From NCBI RefSeq assembly GCF_027942865.1, contig NC_134524.1, positions 31,038,536 through 31,102,535 of the forward strand: a DNA stretch of 64,000 nucleotides, in the 5' to 3' direction. Below are positions 35,201 to 46,475 of the stretch, piece by piece; position 1 is the first letter of the stretch; each line of letters begins with the position of its first letter. The position numbers and the translations under genes were made by a program. A model generated the notes under the pieces. It was not told the origin of the DNA. It saw nothing but the letters and a program-made list of their open reading frames with translations, and did not search any database. Origin of the DNA: Odontesthes bonariensis. Taxonomy: Eukaryota > Chordata > Actinopteri > Atheriniformes > Atherinopsidae.

Positions 35201-38200
35201 CCTCCTTACCCACCTGCAGAATGTCATCCTACTGCCAGCTTCAGATCCACAAAGGTAATCACAGGAAAATATGTTATCTACAACTTTTGGCTATTTAATC
35301 CAACATTTTTTATAGATATTAGCAATGTAGCAATAAGAAAATGACTCATAATAGCGTTATAATGTTGTGCTTTTTCCTATCAGAAAACTACTCAGAGTAT
35401 GTTCAGGAGCATTCAGACAAACCTAATTACCAAATCCAGTATCACCCCATTGAGAGCACAAACTTCCACACTCTGGAGCCTGTGACTGTACAACATGAAG
35501 GGTGCTATCTGGTGAAAACAGAACATCCTGACAGGAACGTCAGGTCTGCCGCTCTGATGCCAGAAAGAGAAGGGAACAGAGGTGAAAAGATAATTTTCAA
35601 GTGAATTACACGACAGTGAATAGTGAGTTTTTCATTCTGCCCCTTTGTCTGTTTGGGCAGAGATTTTTTTTCCAGAATGTGAAACCTCCATTAACTGTGG
35701 ACCTCACACAAGACGCATTTATGCATAAAGATTTTTATTTCCATATTTAAAGAATGAAACTTAATTGTTAGTATAGATACAGTAGCATATGCATCTCTAA
35801 TTAGTCAAATATTTGACTCGTAATTGTACTTCCTTACACCATGGTTGCCAAATACTTAGAATTCTAATTAGCTTAAATGTACTGATGAATTTAAGAGAAC
35901 AACCCAATCCTACAAAAGAATGTGCAATACCTACGTTAGTCCATGGCGGATTACATTCAGTGTTTCCGTGTGTTTTGATACATCTTGCTATGTCATGGAG
36001 TTGACGCTCCTAAATGACACTAAATGACAATCAATAAAATAAACAGTCAGTATGGTTACATTCACAGATAGATCAAGTTGTGGGTACAGCTTAACAGGGC
36101 CATTTAACCGGACCACTGTCCTTTAAATTATTTACATGCACGTGAATGGAATGGAATGATTGAGTTTGTTCGACTGCAACACTTTGGACTGTGTGAAAAA
36201 TGTGTAAAAAGTTTCAAACTTTCTCTGTGGAAGATCATTGTGGCTGTAAGTGTAAATACTTTAAGCAATAGTAAATTGACACACATTCACAAGTTGTGAC
36301 ACAATCATTCAAACAGAAAATAGAAATAAAACAGGTCCAAAAACTGTTCAAACGGCCAGAGTCAACTCCGGGGCCAGGCAGGAGGCTGGAGAAACCTGCA
36401 AGACATAGACCCCTCTGGGGGCTAGGCAGGAGGCCAGAGGAACTGGCAATTGGACATGACCAGCGTGACAGAGATTCCAGCTGTGGATGACAGGACATCT
36501 TGAGTCAGAGGAGCAGGGACCTCTCTTGCAGATGACCTGGTGGGCGACTAGATGTTCAGGGACAAAGGAGCAGGGACTTCTGGCAGTTGACCTGGCAGAC
36601 GACCAGACATCCAGCAACGAAGAAGCAGGGACGTCTTTGAAGGATGACCTGGTGGGTGACTGGATGTCCAGCGACAAAGAAGCAGGGACCCCTGTGGCGG
36701 ACGACCTGGCTGGTGATCAGATGTCCAGCGACAAAGGTGCAGGGACCTCACTGGTGGATGAACAGGGAGACGACCAGACCAACAACAAAGGAACAGGAAT
36801 CTGTTTGAAGGATGGCTGGATATCAGGCGGATGGCCGGACATCAGGCGGAGCAGGAGCATCTCAGGCAGGCAGCTGGATGTCAGGCAGAGCTGAAGCTCC
36901 TTCGTACACAAAATCAGGAAGCAGAGCCACCAAAGGAGAGCCCAAAGGAGCCCCCTCGGATGCAGGATTAGGAATAGACTTAGGCAAAGGCTCAGGCTCT
37001 GATGCAGATTGAGGCAGCGGTTGTATCGCAGTATCAGGAGCTGGCTGAGACAGCAGCTGAGGCGAACCAGCCACTGGAGGAGCTGGACCAGGAACTGGAG
37101 GAGACTGTGGCTCAGGAGTGGATGCTGGCAATGGACCAGGAGCAGGGAAAGCCAGCACTGGATCTGGGACAGGTACTGGAGGAGCACCCAGCTCTGGCTC
37201 AAACACGTTTGCTGGCTCTGGAAGTGCGGAGGAGACGAAACAAGGTTGTTTAGATCCCCACTTTACTGGGGGCAGCTCCCGCTGAGATCCTCGGAGTTGG
37301 CCCCACTCTGTCTCAAACATTAGTGGCCTTATGGCAGTTCTCCAAAAGACTTTGAAGAACCCGATGGACATGTAGTCTGTGTTCTGCTGGGGATTTAGAG
37401 CAAATCAAAATGTCATTGAGGTACACAAACACAAATTGATTCAGATTCTTGATTCTTGGAATACTGCAGGAGCATTTGTGAGGCCGAAGGACATAACTAG
37501 GTATTCAAAATATCCCAGGGGTGTATTAAAGGCTGTCTTCCACTCGTCCCCCTTCCAAATCCGTACCAGATGATAAGCGTTGCGGAGATCGAGTTTGGAA
37601 AAGATGGTTGCGCCTTGAATAAGTTCAAAAGCAGAAGAGATGAGCGGCAAGGGGTATTTATTCCTGACGATTATTTGATTTAAACCACGATTATCAATGC
37701 TGGGACATAGAGATTTAAGATATTTTGGATGAAGAAAAATCCAGCTCCGACTGGAGAAGACAATGGTCAAATGATTCTGGCTGCTAGAGAGTTTCGGATG
37801 TACTGCTCCATGGACTCGTTCAGGGCGCAACAGATTGTACAGCGTGCTTGATGGCAGGGGTGCTCCGGGCAAAATATCAATGTAGCAGTCATAAGGACAG
37901 TGAGGTGGTAAGGTCGGACAGTGCTTTCTCTTTACAAAAGACGTTGCCGAGGTTATGATACGCGGTAGGAACTTGTGAAAGATCTACTGGGTAAAGTTGT
38001 GTCAGGCGAAGGAGAGCTGGATGACTGGAGAGCTGACTTGAGGCAGTTATTGAGACAAAAAAGACTCTCAATGTGGCGGTCTGACCAGTAGACATGGGGG
38101 TTATGTAATGCGACCCCGGGAAAACCAAGGATTATAGGAACACTAGAAATAGGGAACAGTTAAAATCAATTTTCTCACAGTGATTTGCAGAAACTAAAAG

Positions 38201-41200
38201 GGTGACGGGTGCTGTTTTGTGAGTGATGTAGCTTAATTTGCCTCCGTCGAGTGCCGATACCGTACCGCACCTGAGTCGACCAATGCAGAGAGCTCCTTAG
38301 TGGTATTGTTGGATAGATACAGGTAAAGTGAGCCGTGGAGGATTTTCTTTGACTGTACTACCCACCAGTACTCCTGCCGCTACTGGTGGGCTCTGTCTTT
38401 TGGTATAACTGGGCAATCAGCAAGGAAATGGTTGTTACACCTTCAATAGATGCGCTTGTTTGCTCTCAAGCAAGATTCTCCAGTGGGAGTAAACCCAGGC
38501 ACGGGAGGTTCAGGGGAAGGAGGGGAGATGGGTAGGTTGCACGATGGCTACCGAGTGGGTGGTTGCTGAGAGCTAGAGTTCCTCTCCCACCTCCTTTCGG
38601 CTAGCTGATTATCTATACGTATGGCTAATGAGACTAGGTCCTCAAAAGAGGATGGCTCTTCCCTTGAAGTTAACTGATCTTTCATCTGATCATTGAGTGC
38701 GTTTAGAAGTACTCTCTGCAGTGCGTCCAATGTAAACTGTGCAGACTGAAGAGCAGACCGAGCAGTCCCCTGCTTCCGAGCAGTAAACACCGTAACAGGT
38801 GCGGCTATCGCTAGGTGGCTGGACGCATTGATATCAAGGGAGGCAAAAATAGCGCCAAGCGATGCGAGGTCTGACTTTTTCATGCATAACGATTTTGTGA
38901 TGCAAATGTATTACTCTTTTGAACGCATATTGTTTTGAGAAGCAAGACGCTTTATTTGTTTAGCCCCAGCCAACTAGCCGGACTACCTTCGTTAGCGCCA
39001 AAACTTGGCTGGAACTCGGCTCACAGGACGCAGCGGGGCGTAAGTCAATGTTCATAAATGATATTGCTAATATGGGATGTCATACAGCTTCATGTCAAAA
39101 GAGGCGAACTATCCCTTTAAGTTCAGTAGTCTCTTAGCGGCATTAAGGCTCTAGCATGGTTGCCGCGTCCGCTCGCGCGAGCGGTGTTGATGACGTCACG
39201 AGTTCGTGCCAGTAGTTGCAATTTTCTCCGTCACAGAGGTGGCGCTGCTACGTGAAGGTTACCTCTACTCTACAACCACGAAAGTGGAGAAGAAAACAAT
39301 GCCGCTGTCAAGAGCAGGAATACTGTAATTAATGATACTGCTGCAGTTTTCGGATCATTTTAATTTTTTAATTCAGTTAAAAGAGGTGAAGGTTTGAAGC
39401 CCACGGCATCAACAGAGTCTCTGCCCTCTTCTTTGCCTTCACGTATCTGTCCTGTAGCTTCTTCCACACATTCTTACAGAACTCTCCCTCTTTCCCCAAA
39501 GTTCTGCCCATCTCTGTGCACCAGTTTTGGGAGTTTACGTGCTCCCTGTGCTGTTTCACTGCAGTTTCGTACAGCTGTCTGTACAAACGCACCTCCTCAC
39601 TGAGCCTGGTCTCACAACAGTCCATCCGGTTCGTTGTGCTCGGCGCCGCCAAGTAACAAAAATGGACTGGTGCACGACAACGCGCTGCGCCGTCTTTTCA
39701 AGGGAAGCGCCAGGCCTGATACGTCATTTTGACATCACGGTGCGACACCGCCGTGACAGACGCGGCAACCATGCTACCGCCTTAAGTCTCATGAAGGGGG
39801 TGATCAAAGGTCCTTCTAAACTCATCAAAGGTCCTTCTAAACTCCTCAAAGGCAGAGAAGGAATAAGAGTCAATAGGGTGCTGTTGGAAAAAAGCTAGTG
39901 CCCAGTCAAGTGCTCTCCCCTTCAGTAGGGCTATGATAAACGAGTAGTCTGTGAGAGTCACAGAGTCTGTGGAAAAAGAGCGCGGGGAACAGGCCAAAGC
40001 TAGCGAACACTGGAACACGAAATCTCCGCATTTGCTGATCATGGACGGCAATACAGACATGAGGTAACCAGTACATGGAGAATGGACGAGGGAGACGAGC
40101 ACTGGAAAAACAAGGCAAGGTACGAGCTTGGGAAAAAACTTGCAATGAGGAAAAACACTGGAGTCGGCCGAATTACCACAAAGGAAGTTAGTCAATCTGG
40201 CGAAGACTGGTTGCTCCTGCAGCTCCCATAACAGTGTCCTGATGAGGGCAGATCAGAAGCAGGTGTGTTGGCAGGAGAAATACAGACTCCATCAAGGGCT
40301 CCCGGGAAATCTGCTCAGCCCCACCTAGGACTCAGAAATCAAAGCAACAACACAGCCAAGCATGATTGGGACAGGTTAGCTGAACAAAGGAAGGACGAAC
40401 TGAACTATTTACAAAACATCAAAAAAATCACGAGAGGGATCAATACAAAAAGTGATGGCAGCAGACACCATACAATGATTTTGCAATGCATTGAGGACAA
40501 CATATATATAAAAGATATATACTATGTAAGTAATTAACATATGAACAGCTGTTGAGACAACCAATGATGGAAGCCAGATGTGACTCACAAGGGGTAAACT
40601 CTAGAAAATAAAACAGTAAGCAAGGAAATTAAAAACCAAAAGACACAAAAACTCATAGCCCATGACAATTTATGCTTTAGTGTCATTTAAAAAAGATGGA
40701 ATTTTGCAGCATGTACAGAGCGCCTAGGCTCATTTCAGTCTACTGAGTGTATACATGTAGGGGTAAATCAAGCTATAATCACGTTAACACGGTGTGTTTC
40801 TTCTTTTTGGAGAAGCTCAATTTTGTTAGATTTCAACTGGACTAAAAGTGCATACTACAAACTTACATTGCAAATAAAACATACAAACATAAAACTAAAT
40901 AAACATATTGCATACAAATGTCTGGTTTTGGTCAAACTGACACAATAACGGGCCACCACTGCTTTAGAAGGAGAAAGGAGGGGTGGTCTGAGGCTGTAGT
41001 CTGCCCTCTCTAGTGCTGCAAATCCCAGTTTGACAGACTTTTGACATAACATTTTTCACTGTTCTTAGACTTTTCTACTTTCACTTGTGTCACTACTATA
41101 TTTTACACATTCTACACAACGTTCTGCAACAGGTTTTCTAGTGAAACTGGGCTCTGCAGTAATTGGACACTTAATTAGGACAGAAAATGACCGTACCGGT

Positions 41201-43216
41201 ATTAAACTGTGGGACAAACTGACTTTTTGAAACTAAAAATTAGAACAAAAAGGAAAGGAAATATGTGGATCTCTCAAAGTCCAGGTTAAGAAAACAAAAC
41301 CAAATTGTTGAGTTGAATCATGTTTAATAATTTGTTTTAAAAAAAGTGGAAACTCAATTACTTCAAATAGCGTAATATTGTAATTGAAAACTCTGTCCTT
41401 ATCTATTTGCTTAATTCTGTGTTTCTGCTCTTACATCTTTCCAGAGACGCACTCAGAAGCAAACAGCGTTCACAGCGGCGACTCTGACATTGTAGGTTCT
41501 CAACCCTGGACAGCTCCATTCCATGATATTGAACCCGTAATGGAAGAGAGTATGTCTTATGATGCCCTCATGTTACCGCAGAAACACAAAAGCTTTAAAG
41601 ATTATGTAAGCAACAAAAGAGATCTGGGTAGAGCTGTGATACCAGCAGCCATCCTTGCTGGTTACACTGGTTAGTACAGTTGTGTTAATAGATCAAGCTT
41701 TAGTATTTCACATTAATTTACAGTCATAAAATGTGGTTTTACATGTTGATGAAATATTAATTTGCTTATCACATTCTATTAGGTAGTGGTCCCATTCAGC
41801 TTTGGCAGTTTCTACTCGAACTTCTGACAGACCGCAGCTGTCAGTCATATATAAGCTGGACGGGAGATGGGTGGGAATTCAAGCTAACGGATCCTGATGA
41901 GGTAACCAATGCTGTGTTCATTGTTACCAATTTACAACAACTAGGTAACATGTATATCAATAGCCAGGTCAATTATACTTCTTAAGCAAGTGTGCATCTT
42001 GGATCAACCAATTCAAGGTAGTTAAATACTGAACATTAATCCTTGTAGTCCAGAACTGAACTGCATTCTTTTAATCTTCAAATATGAAACCCTGCAGTGA
42101 AATATTAATCGATCAGTTTTTATTTAAATTTTTGTTAAAATCATATTTTGAATAGTAGCCGTAATATTTTGTTTAGATATGGTATGTTTTTATTTGAACA
42201 GGGACAGTGTACAATAAACATTGACCATGAGGAAAGATGCTTTGTACCAGGTTATAGCAGGAAATGCTAATTTCCACCTGTAGTCCCTGGGCAGATAATG
42301 TTTACTCATGAAGACAGCTAGGATAAAATGATCAAAATCATTCTACTGAGGGTCAAATGTTGGTTTGGGACAAAATCCTCTGCTGATAACAAAATGTAAA
42401 TGTAAATAAAATCAACTGGAAGAGAAAGGCCGTTTTGTATGATAATGTTAGTGTCTATGTACTGCAATTCTATAACACTTTCAAACATTTTTCGTACTAC
42501 AAAGAATGATGATAGTATACATAAACTGGATATGTTTCCTGTAAATGTGTCAATTCTATCTGTATGAGTCATGCTATCTTTTAATTTTCCATCTCTGCTG
42601 CAAATATTCAGCCAAAACGAGGAGATGCCCAAAGCAATATAAATTGGAACAGTAATCCAAGCCTTCTGCAGCTTTCCACAGGAACTTGTTTTTTTACACA
42701 AAGCCGCTTGTTTTTGACAATGACTTTTCAGTCTTATATGAAAGTTGAGCTATATTTGAAAAAAATATTTATGCCCTTATCTTGAGAACTCAAATGATTA
42801 CATTTAATTGAATTCATTTTGGATGATTTGTTACCAATAATGGGGGATGTTCTTATTAAGAAAGTTATACTGAATAATACATATAATATTTATAGATATA
42901 TATATTATATCACCTTCATGATTTTCTTTCATCACTCCCATGTTCTTTAATAGACCTGTGAAAGTCACAGGCTCTTATTGTGGCTGTTCTCTGTTTCCAG
43001 GTAGCCCTGCTGTGGGGTAGGAGGAAGAACAAACCAAAGATGAACTATGAGAAACTGAGTCGGGGCCTACGCTACTATTATGACAAGAACATAATCCGCA
43101 AGACAGCTGGCAAACGCTACGTGTATCGCTTTGTCTGCAACTTGGAAGGCCTGTTGGGATATGAACCCAGCGAGCTGCATGCTATGTTGGACATCAGCAA
43201 CAAGAGGCACTCATGA
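32214..43216 (+). CDS. ETS1/ETS2-like transcription factor (8 coding exons)
   Basis: Coding exons: 32214-32232, 33507-33626, 33731-33934, 35180-35254, 35384-35581, 41445-41669, 41783-41901, 43001-43216. All have GT/AG junctions and matching phases, and sum to 1176 nt = 391 residues plus stop. Residues 13-18 (VPLLTP) carry the Thr-Pro that in ETS1 is the MAPK site. Residues about 47-114 form a Pointed/SAM domain ([12 protein letters not shown] ... [11 protein letters not shown]). Residues about 258-281 ([24 protein letters not shown]) match the ETS1 autoinhibitory helix module. Residues 283-370 are the ETS DNA-binding domain ([40 protein letters not shown]), with the GGA-contacting arginines kept. 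It binds GGAA/T sites in the nucleus. It differs from ETS1/ETS2 as I know them in a diverged Pointed domain, ALLWGRRK where ETS1 has ARRWGKRK, a short centre and a different C-terminus. It is best described as a third member of the ETS1/2 group, so no symbol is given. Start chosen: ATG with A at -3 and G at +4, and frame closure. Confidence 0.93.
34868..35078 (+). repeat. L2 3'-end fragment in ETS intron 3
   Basis: Complementary to the 3' end of L2 copy A (21612-21815): TGCAATCTGTTGGTTTCCTT, GAATTCCAATTGGCTTGAAT, CTAAGTGCCTTGAGATGACA, TTTGGCGCTGTATAAATAAA. A 5'-truncated insertion in the same strand as the host gene. Confidence 0.85.
36480..36885. repeat. Degenerate ~60 bp tandem repeat
   Basis: Repeated blocks built on GACCTGGTGGGCGACTAGATG and TCCAGCGACAAAGAAGCAGG motifs occur about six times with drift. 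They lie at the left side of the gypsy remnant and produce long but meaningless frames on several strands. Confidence 0.7.
36862..37250 (-). repeat. Proline/glutamate-rich repetitive segment
   Basis: The minus strand reads a Pro-rich peptide ([19 protein letters not shown]) and the plus strand a Glu/Leu-rich one. It follows the broken gypsy RT. It may be an element-specific region rather than a host gene, as no conserved domain is seen. Confidence 0.4.
37320..38130 (-). pseudogene. Gypsy protease-RT region, degenerate
   Basis: The minus strand reads [96 protein letters not shown] and then VYLNDILI, across frame changes. The last block is the catalytic YxDD box with its first Asp changed to Asn, which would abolish activity. 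Sequence after HVHRVLQ diverges. Clear Ty3/gypsy RT. Confidence 0.85.
38548..38883 (-). pseudogene. Gypsy gag, C-terminal part
   Basis: The minus strand reads [20 protein letters not shown] and [20 protein letters not shown], a retrotransposon gag capsid end. It is separated from its N-terminal half by two TTAA elements. The first ~25 residues of the open frame do not look like gag. Confidence 0.75.
38885..39116. mobile_element. TTAA-type miniature element, one end visible
   Basis: It ends GGCGAACTATCCCT followed by TTAA (39117-39120). Read in reverse this is AGGGATAGTTCGCC, a terminal repeat with the same AGGG start as family T2. The opposite terminal repeat was not found, so the left limit is approximate. 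Confidence 0.55.
39147..39781 (-). mobile_element. TTAA-flanked element carrying a MADF-domain ORF
   Basis: A 635 bp element with inverted ends sharing TAGCATGGTTGCCGCGTC, flanked by TTAA at 39143-39146 and 39782-39785. Removing it with one TTAA rejoins the gypsy gag frame (NAAKRLLN side to FDHPLHE side), so the insertion is exact. It encodes a MADF/Myb-like protein on the minus strand. Confidence 0.8.
39377..39652 (-). CDS. MADF (Myb/SANT-like) domain protein inside transposon
   Basis: A 91-residue open frame. Residues about 18-75 read [40 protein letters not shown] and [16 protein letters not shown]. This is a MADF fold pattern: the three tryptophan/hydrophobic helices found in DNA-binding partners of Harbinger-type and related transposases. 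The length fits a single MADF domain. The C-terminus is short, so later exons may be lost. It may help the element's transposition, or simply be a remnant. Frame and start (ATG at 39650-39652) are intact. Confidence 0.65.
   Translation of the reverse strand: MAAPSTTNRMDCCETRLSEEVRLYRQLYETAVKQHREHVNSQNWCTEMGRTLGKEGEFCKNVWKKLQDRYVKAKKRAETLLMPWASNLHLF
39786..40195 (-). pseudogene. Gypsy gag, N-terminal part
   Basis: The minus strand reads [40 protein letters not shown] and [11 protein letters not shown], typical of gypsy-type gag in fish. It contains a local duplication of EFRRTFD from a 21 bp tandem duplication at about 39798-39840. It is cut by the MADF element. Confidence 0.8.
40200..41444. 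other. Rest of ETS intron 5, no gene seen
   Basis: AT-rich intronic sequence. No coding or RNA gene was recognised. Confidence 0.4.
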
Positions 43217-43975
43217 CAAATAGCAATGCCAAAAACATGGACTTGTGTTTTTTGATAGTGAAGTATTTGTTATTCATAATCTAACACTGGATCCGGTTGT
43301 TTCTGTCAAACAGTAAAACTCAGTCATTTAGTTCTGTACGGATCAAAGAGACAGCTGAAAAAGCTTAATATAAGCAAAATATTTCGCTAATTCTTACTTT
43401 TTTTTTAAAATGGAAAAAACACACTCATTGAGTTATTGTATCTCTAAATTTATAATTACTTTGCTTTGAAGGATACATGTCAGAAATGTAAATTAAATGT
43501 AGAAAATGGCAATGAAATTACAATCACAGGTCAGAAGATTAACATGTTGAACAAGGTGTTAACTACAAAAAAAATTCAGAATTTAGTTTCACAATATGTT
43601 CACATTTCCATATTTAATTTGTTTGTCTGAAGGTATGAAACTCATATTGATAACTCCTGAGTGCTCAGCTTGGAGGTCCATTGCTGACGATGTATTTGTT
43701 TGTCTGTTAGATACACAAGTTAACAAAGTAAAAGGTGTAAAATCCAACTTCTGTGAGACCAGTGTGAACAAAGTTTGACGGTATGGTATATATTAATCTA
43801 TTTTGTAATTTTGGGGCTACAGTGGGTACCTCAAGTACTGCTCAGAAATGATGAATGTCTATTTTCCTTGCCTGCTATAATCAGACATCAGCTGGCTATG
43901 CAAACAATCCATATTCATACTTTACTACTATACATTTCATGACTGAAATAAAGCCACGAAAAAGTTGCACTGAGT
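43217..43975 (+). promoter_or_regulatory. ETS gene 3' UTR with polyadenylation signal
   Basis: Follows the TGA at 43214-43216. AATAAA at 43947-43952, with a downstream GT/T-rich context, gives a plausible 3' end near 43970, i.e. a UTR of about 750 nt. Confidence 0.6.
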
Positions 43976-44388
43976 ATATTTTTCGATTCAAAGAAGAGGA
44001 GACCCTGTTAGCCATTTATCATGACACCATCTAGTGGAATCACCACTATTATGGGAAGCAACGTGATTAGTCTAAAAGGAATCTGTGGACAAGTACTGTC
44101 GGCATAATCTTTGAAAAATTGTCACAGTATTTATAGATTTATAGAACCTAATACTTTGTTACAATTTGTTTATTGCACTCAGTCTTACTTCAGGTAGTCC
44201 AGAGAAAATATTGTCATAGGGTAACAGATCTGGACCTCGGGTAGGGGGCATGATTTTTAGAATACATTATACTCAATATGCAATCCTGAAATAATTTGAA
44301 AAGATAAATATATGTAAGGAAGAAATTGGTAAATTAAATAAGTCATAAAGTAATCTAAGTATTAATATCTAGTATTTACAACTTGAGC

Positions 44389-44393
<5 letters not shown>

Positions 44394-44425
<32 letters not shown>
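44394..44425. repeat. TA dinucleotide repeat
   Basis: An alternating TATATA tract between the ETS 3' end and the Tc1 element. Tc1 elements insert at TA, so this may be the target. Confidence 0.9.
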
Positions 44426-44427
<2 letters not shown>

Positions 44428-44876
44428 GTATATACACATATATATATAAAAATTTGGACAGAGAATGTTTTTCTAATTTTGGTTCTGTACATGACCACAA
44501 TGAATTTTAAATAAAACAACTCAAATACAGTTGAAGTGCAGACTTTCAGCTTTAATTTAGTGGGTTGAACAAAAAGCCTGTCTTGAACTCATGGACATCA
44601 CCAGGGGTCCGTTTCACGTAGCAGGTTCAACCAACTCTGAGTCTATTCCTGATCTCTGAGTTGATCTACTCTGAGATAGAAAACCCTGAGTTTTCGGTTC
44701 CACAAACGCTGATTTGAGTGAGGTTAATCAACTCTGAGTAAGTTCACCTTGAGTTTAGCGCATGCACCACAACTTTAAAAAGCCAGCATCAATGGAGCCC
44801 CGATTTGACGAGTCACCTTGGCAACGGGGAAGAGGAGGGGCTACGTTTTTCACCAACCTCGAATTGGAAATCTTAA

Positions 44877-45907
44877 AGGGACACTATGTAATTTCTTCCC
44901 CCATCTAGTGGTGCAATTTTATTTTGCAAAGTTGAAAGAATTTGCTCTCTAGCGCCTCACGTTTTCAAATGTGCGCTGCAACTTCTTGAACTACGGCAAG
45001 CGGAATGTGTCAAGATTCAAGAAGCTATAGCTTCAGACTCAAGGTCCATACAAACAAAAAGAAATCAAGACACACAGTACAAAGGATTACATAACACACA
45101 TACAACAACACTATGAATACAGATGACAGATAACATGTCAGATAACATAACATCTCCTTTGGTGTGCAAGCAATGCAATTAGTCATATTCCGGGAGTTAC
45201 CGGAAGTGACGTCGACGCAGCGTTAGCATTAGCCTGCGTTAGCAATAGGAGCATTAGCAGCGGTAAATAAACTCCCGGTAAACTTACAAACTTTCTAATG
45301 CCTCGTTTTGTGAGTTAAGAGCCTATGTGTACTACGGCAGAAGTTTGGTAACAATCAATGCATTATTAGTGGGATCATTTACGAGATAAAATCTATTTAG
45401 CATTTTTTTTATTTTTTTAAACTTTATTAGTAAATCAACAAAATAACAGTTTACAAATGTGAGCATAACGCCAAAAAGAAGATATCCAGGGGGAGCATAG
45501 GAATAATAATAAAAAGAACAAGATGATGCACTTACAAAAAGAAAGCTAATGAACACAAAGACATATGTGCCAAGGAATAAAATCTATTTAGCATTAGCGG
45601 CTGTAATAAGCCATTTGGCGGAAATGACGTCACAATGACGTCATTTCTGCTTGTAGGCCTGGTGGGGAAATCGCGATTCGAAGTGCTTTATGTCCCTCTC
45701 GGCACTTTGTCATTTTTCATAGACCGGAAGGACATGGCAGCCTCCATAGAGCTTACCTGCTCTATGTAGATACAGACTAGTTATTCTTCACTCAGGAGGA
45801 TAAGTGAGATTTTTGACAGAGATCATTTTACACCAATGAGGACTAACTTATGAATGAATATGTTGATTTGAGCTAATAAATGACTTAATTTATTACATAG
45901 TGTCCCT
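44877..45907. mobile_element. TTAA-type miniature element, family T2, complete
   Basis: Ends AGGGACACTATGTAAT and its complement ATTACATAGTGTCCCT, flanked by TTAA (44873-44876, 45908-45911). Harbinger copy 1 reads AATTGGAAATCTTAATGCGC (complement of about 5371-5390) without it, giving the exact empty site. No transposase. A retroposed mRNA end is nested inside. Confidence 0.92.
45405..45576 (-). mobile_element. Retroposed mRNA 3' end with 19 bp target duplication
   Basis: Flanked by an exact 19 bp repeat, ATAAAATCTATTTAGCATT (45386-45404 and 45577-45595). Read on the minus strand it ends in AATAAAGTTTAAAAAAATAAAAAA, i.e. a polyadenylation signal and poly(A) tail. The related element at 30672 keeps the unoccupied site (TTTATCTCGTAAATTATCCC side to GCGCTAATGGC side). 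The source transcript is not recognised; no coding content is seen, so it is a 3' UTR fragment or a SINE. LINE machinery is the likely agent. Confidence 0.8.
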
Positions 45908-46281
45908 TTAATGCGCTCATGCGGCGAGTTTCAATACGTTTTTAGAAATAAGTGCAACACCGCTGCAGCAGCAAAAGTGTAAGTTTAAATGTAGTCCTTT
46001 GCAATCACAATAATATTACAGGGAAACTGCTTGAATGGTAGCCCATTCATTTATTTCATTTAGGTGCAATCCCGCAGGGGAGAAGCGCTCTTGGCAGCAG
46101 TTTAAGATGAAATATAAAAACATTGTTCAAACAGGTGAGACCTCGGCATGGAGGTACCTCATTCTGATCATGTTTTACACTGTAAAATAAATATTGAGTG
46201 GCCATTTGACTGTGCAGTTATTTTATTCCCAACATAATGCTGTTTTCACACACATAAACTATGTCTTCTCATCTATATCAT

Positions 46282-46475
46282 CCATCCATCCATTATCTAT
46301 ACACCGCTGAATCCGTCAGTCGGGTCACGGGGGGGCTGGAGCCTATCCCAGCAGTCAATGGGCAAGAGGCGGGGTACACCCTGGACAGGCCGCCAGTCCA
46401 TCACAGGGCCACACAGAGACAAACGAGACAAACAACCATACACACTCAGTCACTCAGAAGGACAATTTAGAGTCA
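46282..46475 (-). repeat. RTE/SINE-type 3' fragment nested in Harbinger copy 2
   Basis: The same insertion as at 4821-5017, with a perfect 13 bp duplication TCATCTATATCAT (46269-46281 and 46476-46488) and an ATCC/GGAT array at its 3' end. Confidence 0.8.

Larger units (their letters stand above)
36300..40200 (-). mobile_element. Ty3/gypsy retrotransposon remnant in ETS intron 5
   Basis: Minus-strand remnant with gag N-terminus (40195-39786), gag C-terminal part (38883-38548), a decayed CCHC knuckle region (about 38450-38400), protease-RT linker and RT (about 38130-37320). Past the RT it runs into a proline-rich and repetitive stretch rather than RNase H/integrase, so the 3' half of pol is missing or replaced. 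Two TTAA elements interrupt gag. LTRs were not identified. Confidence 0.75.

Noticed and set aside
36487..37253. Long frames on both strands near the gypsy remnant
   Set aside because: They come from tandem and compositionally biased repeats; different frames are open in parallel and no conserved domain appears.
42318..42701. 127-codon minus-strand frame in ETS intron 7
   Set aside because: No homology recognised, composition AT-rich and hydrophobic by chance; lies between confirmed ETS exons.
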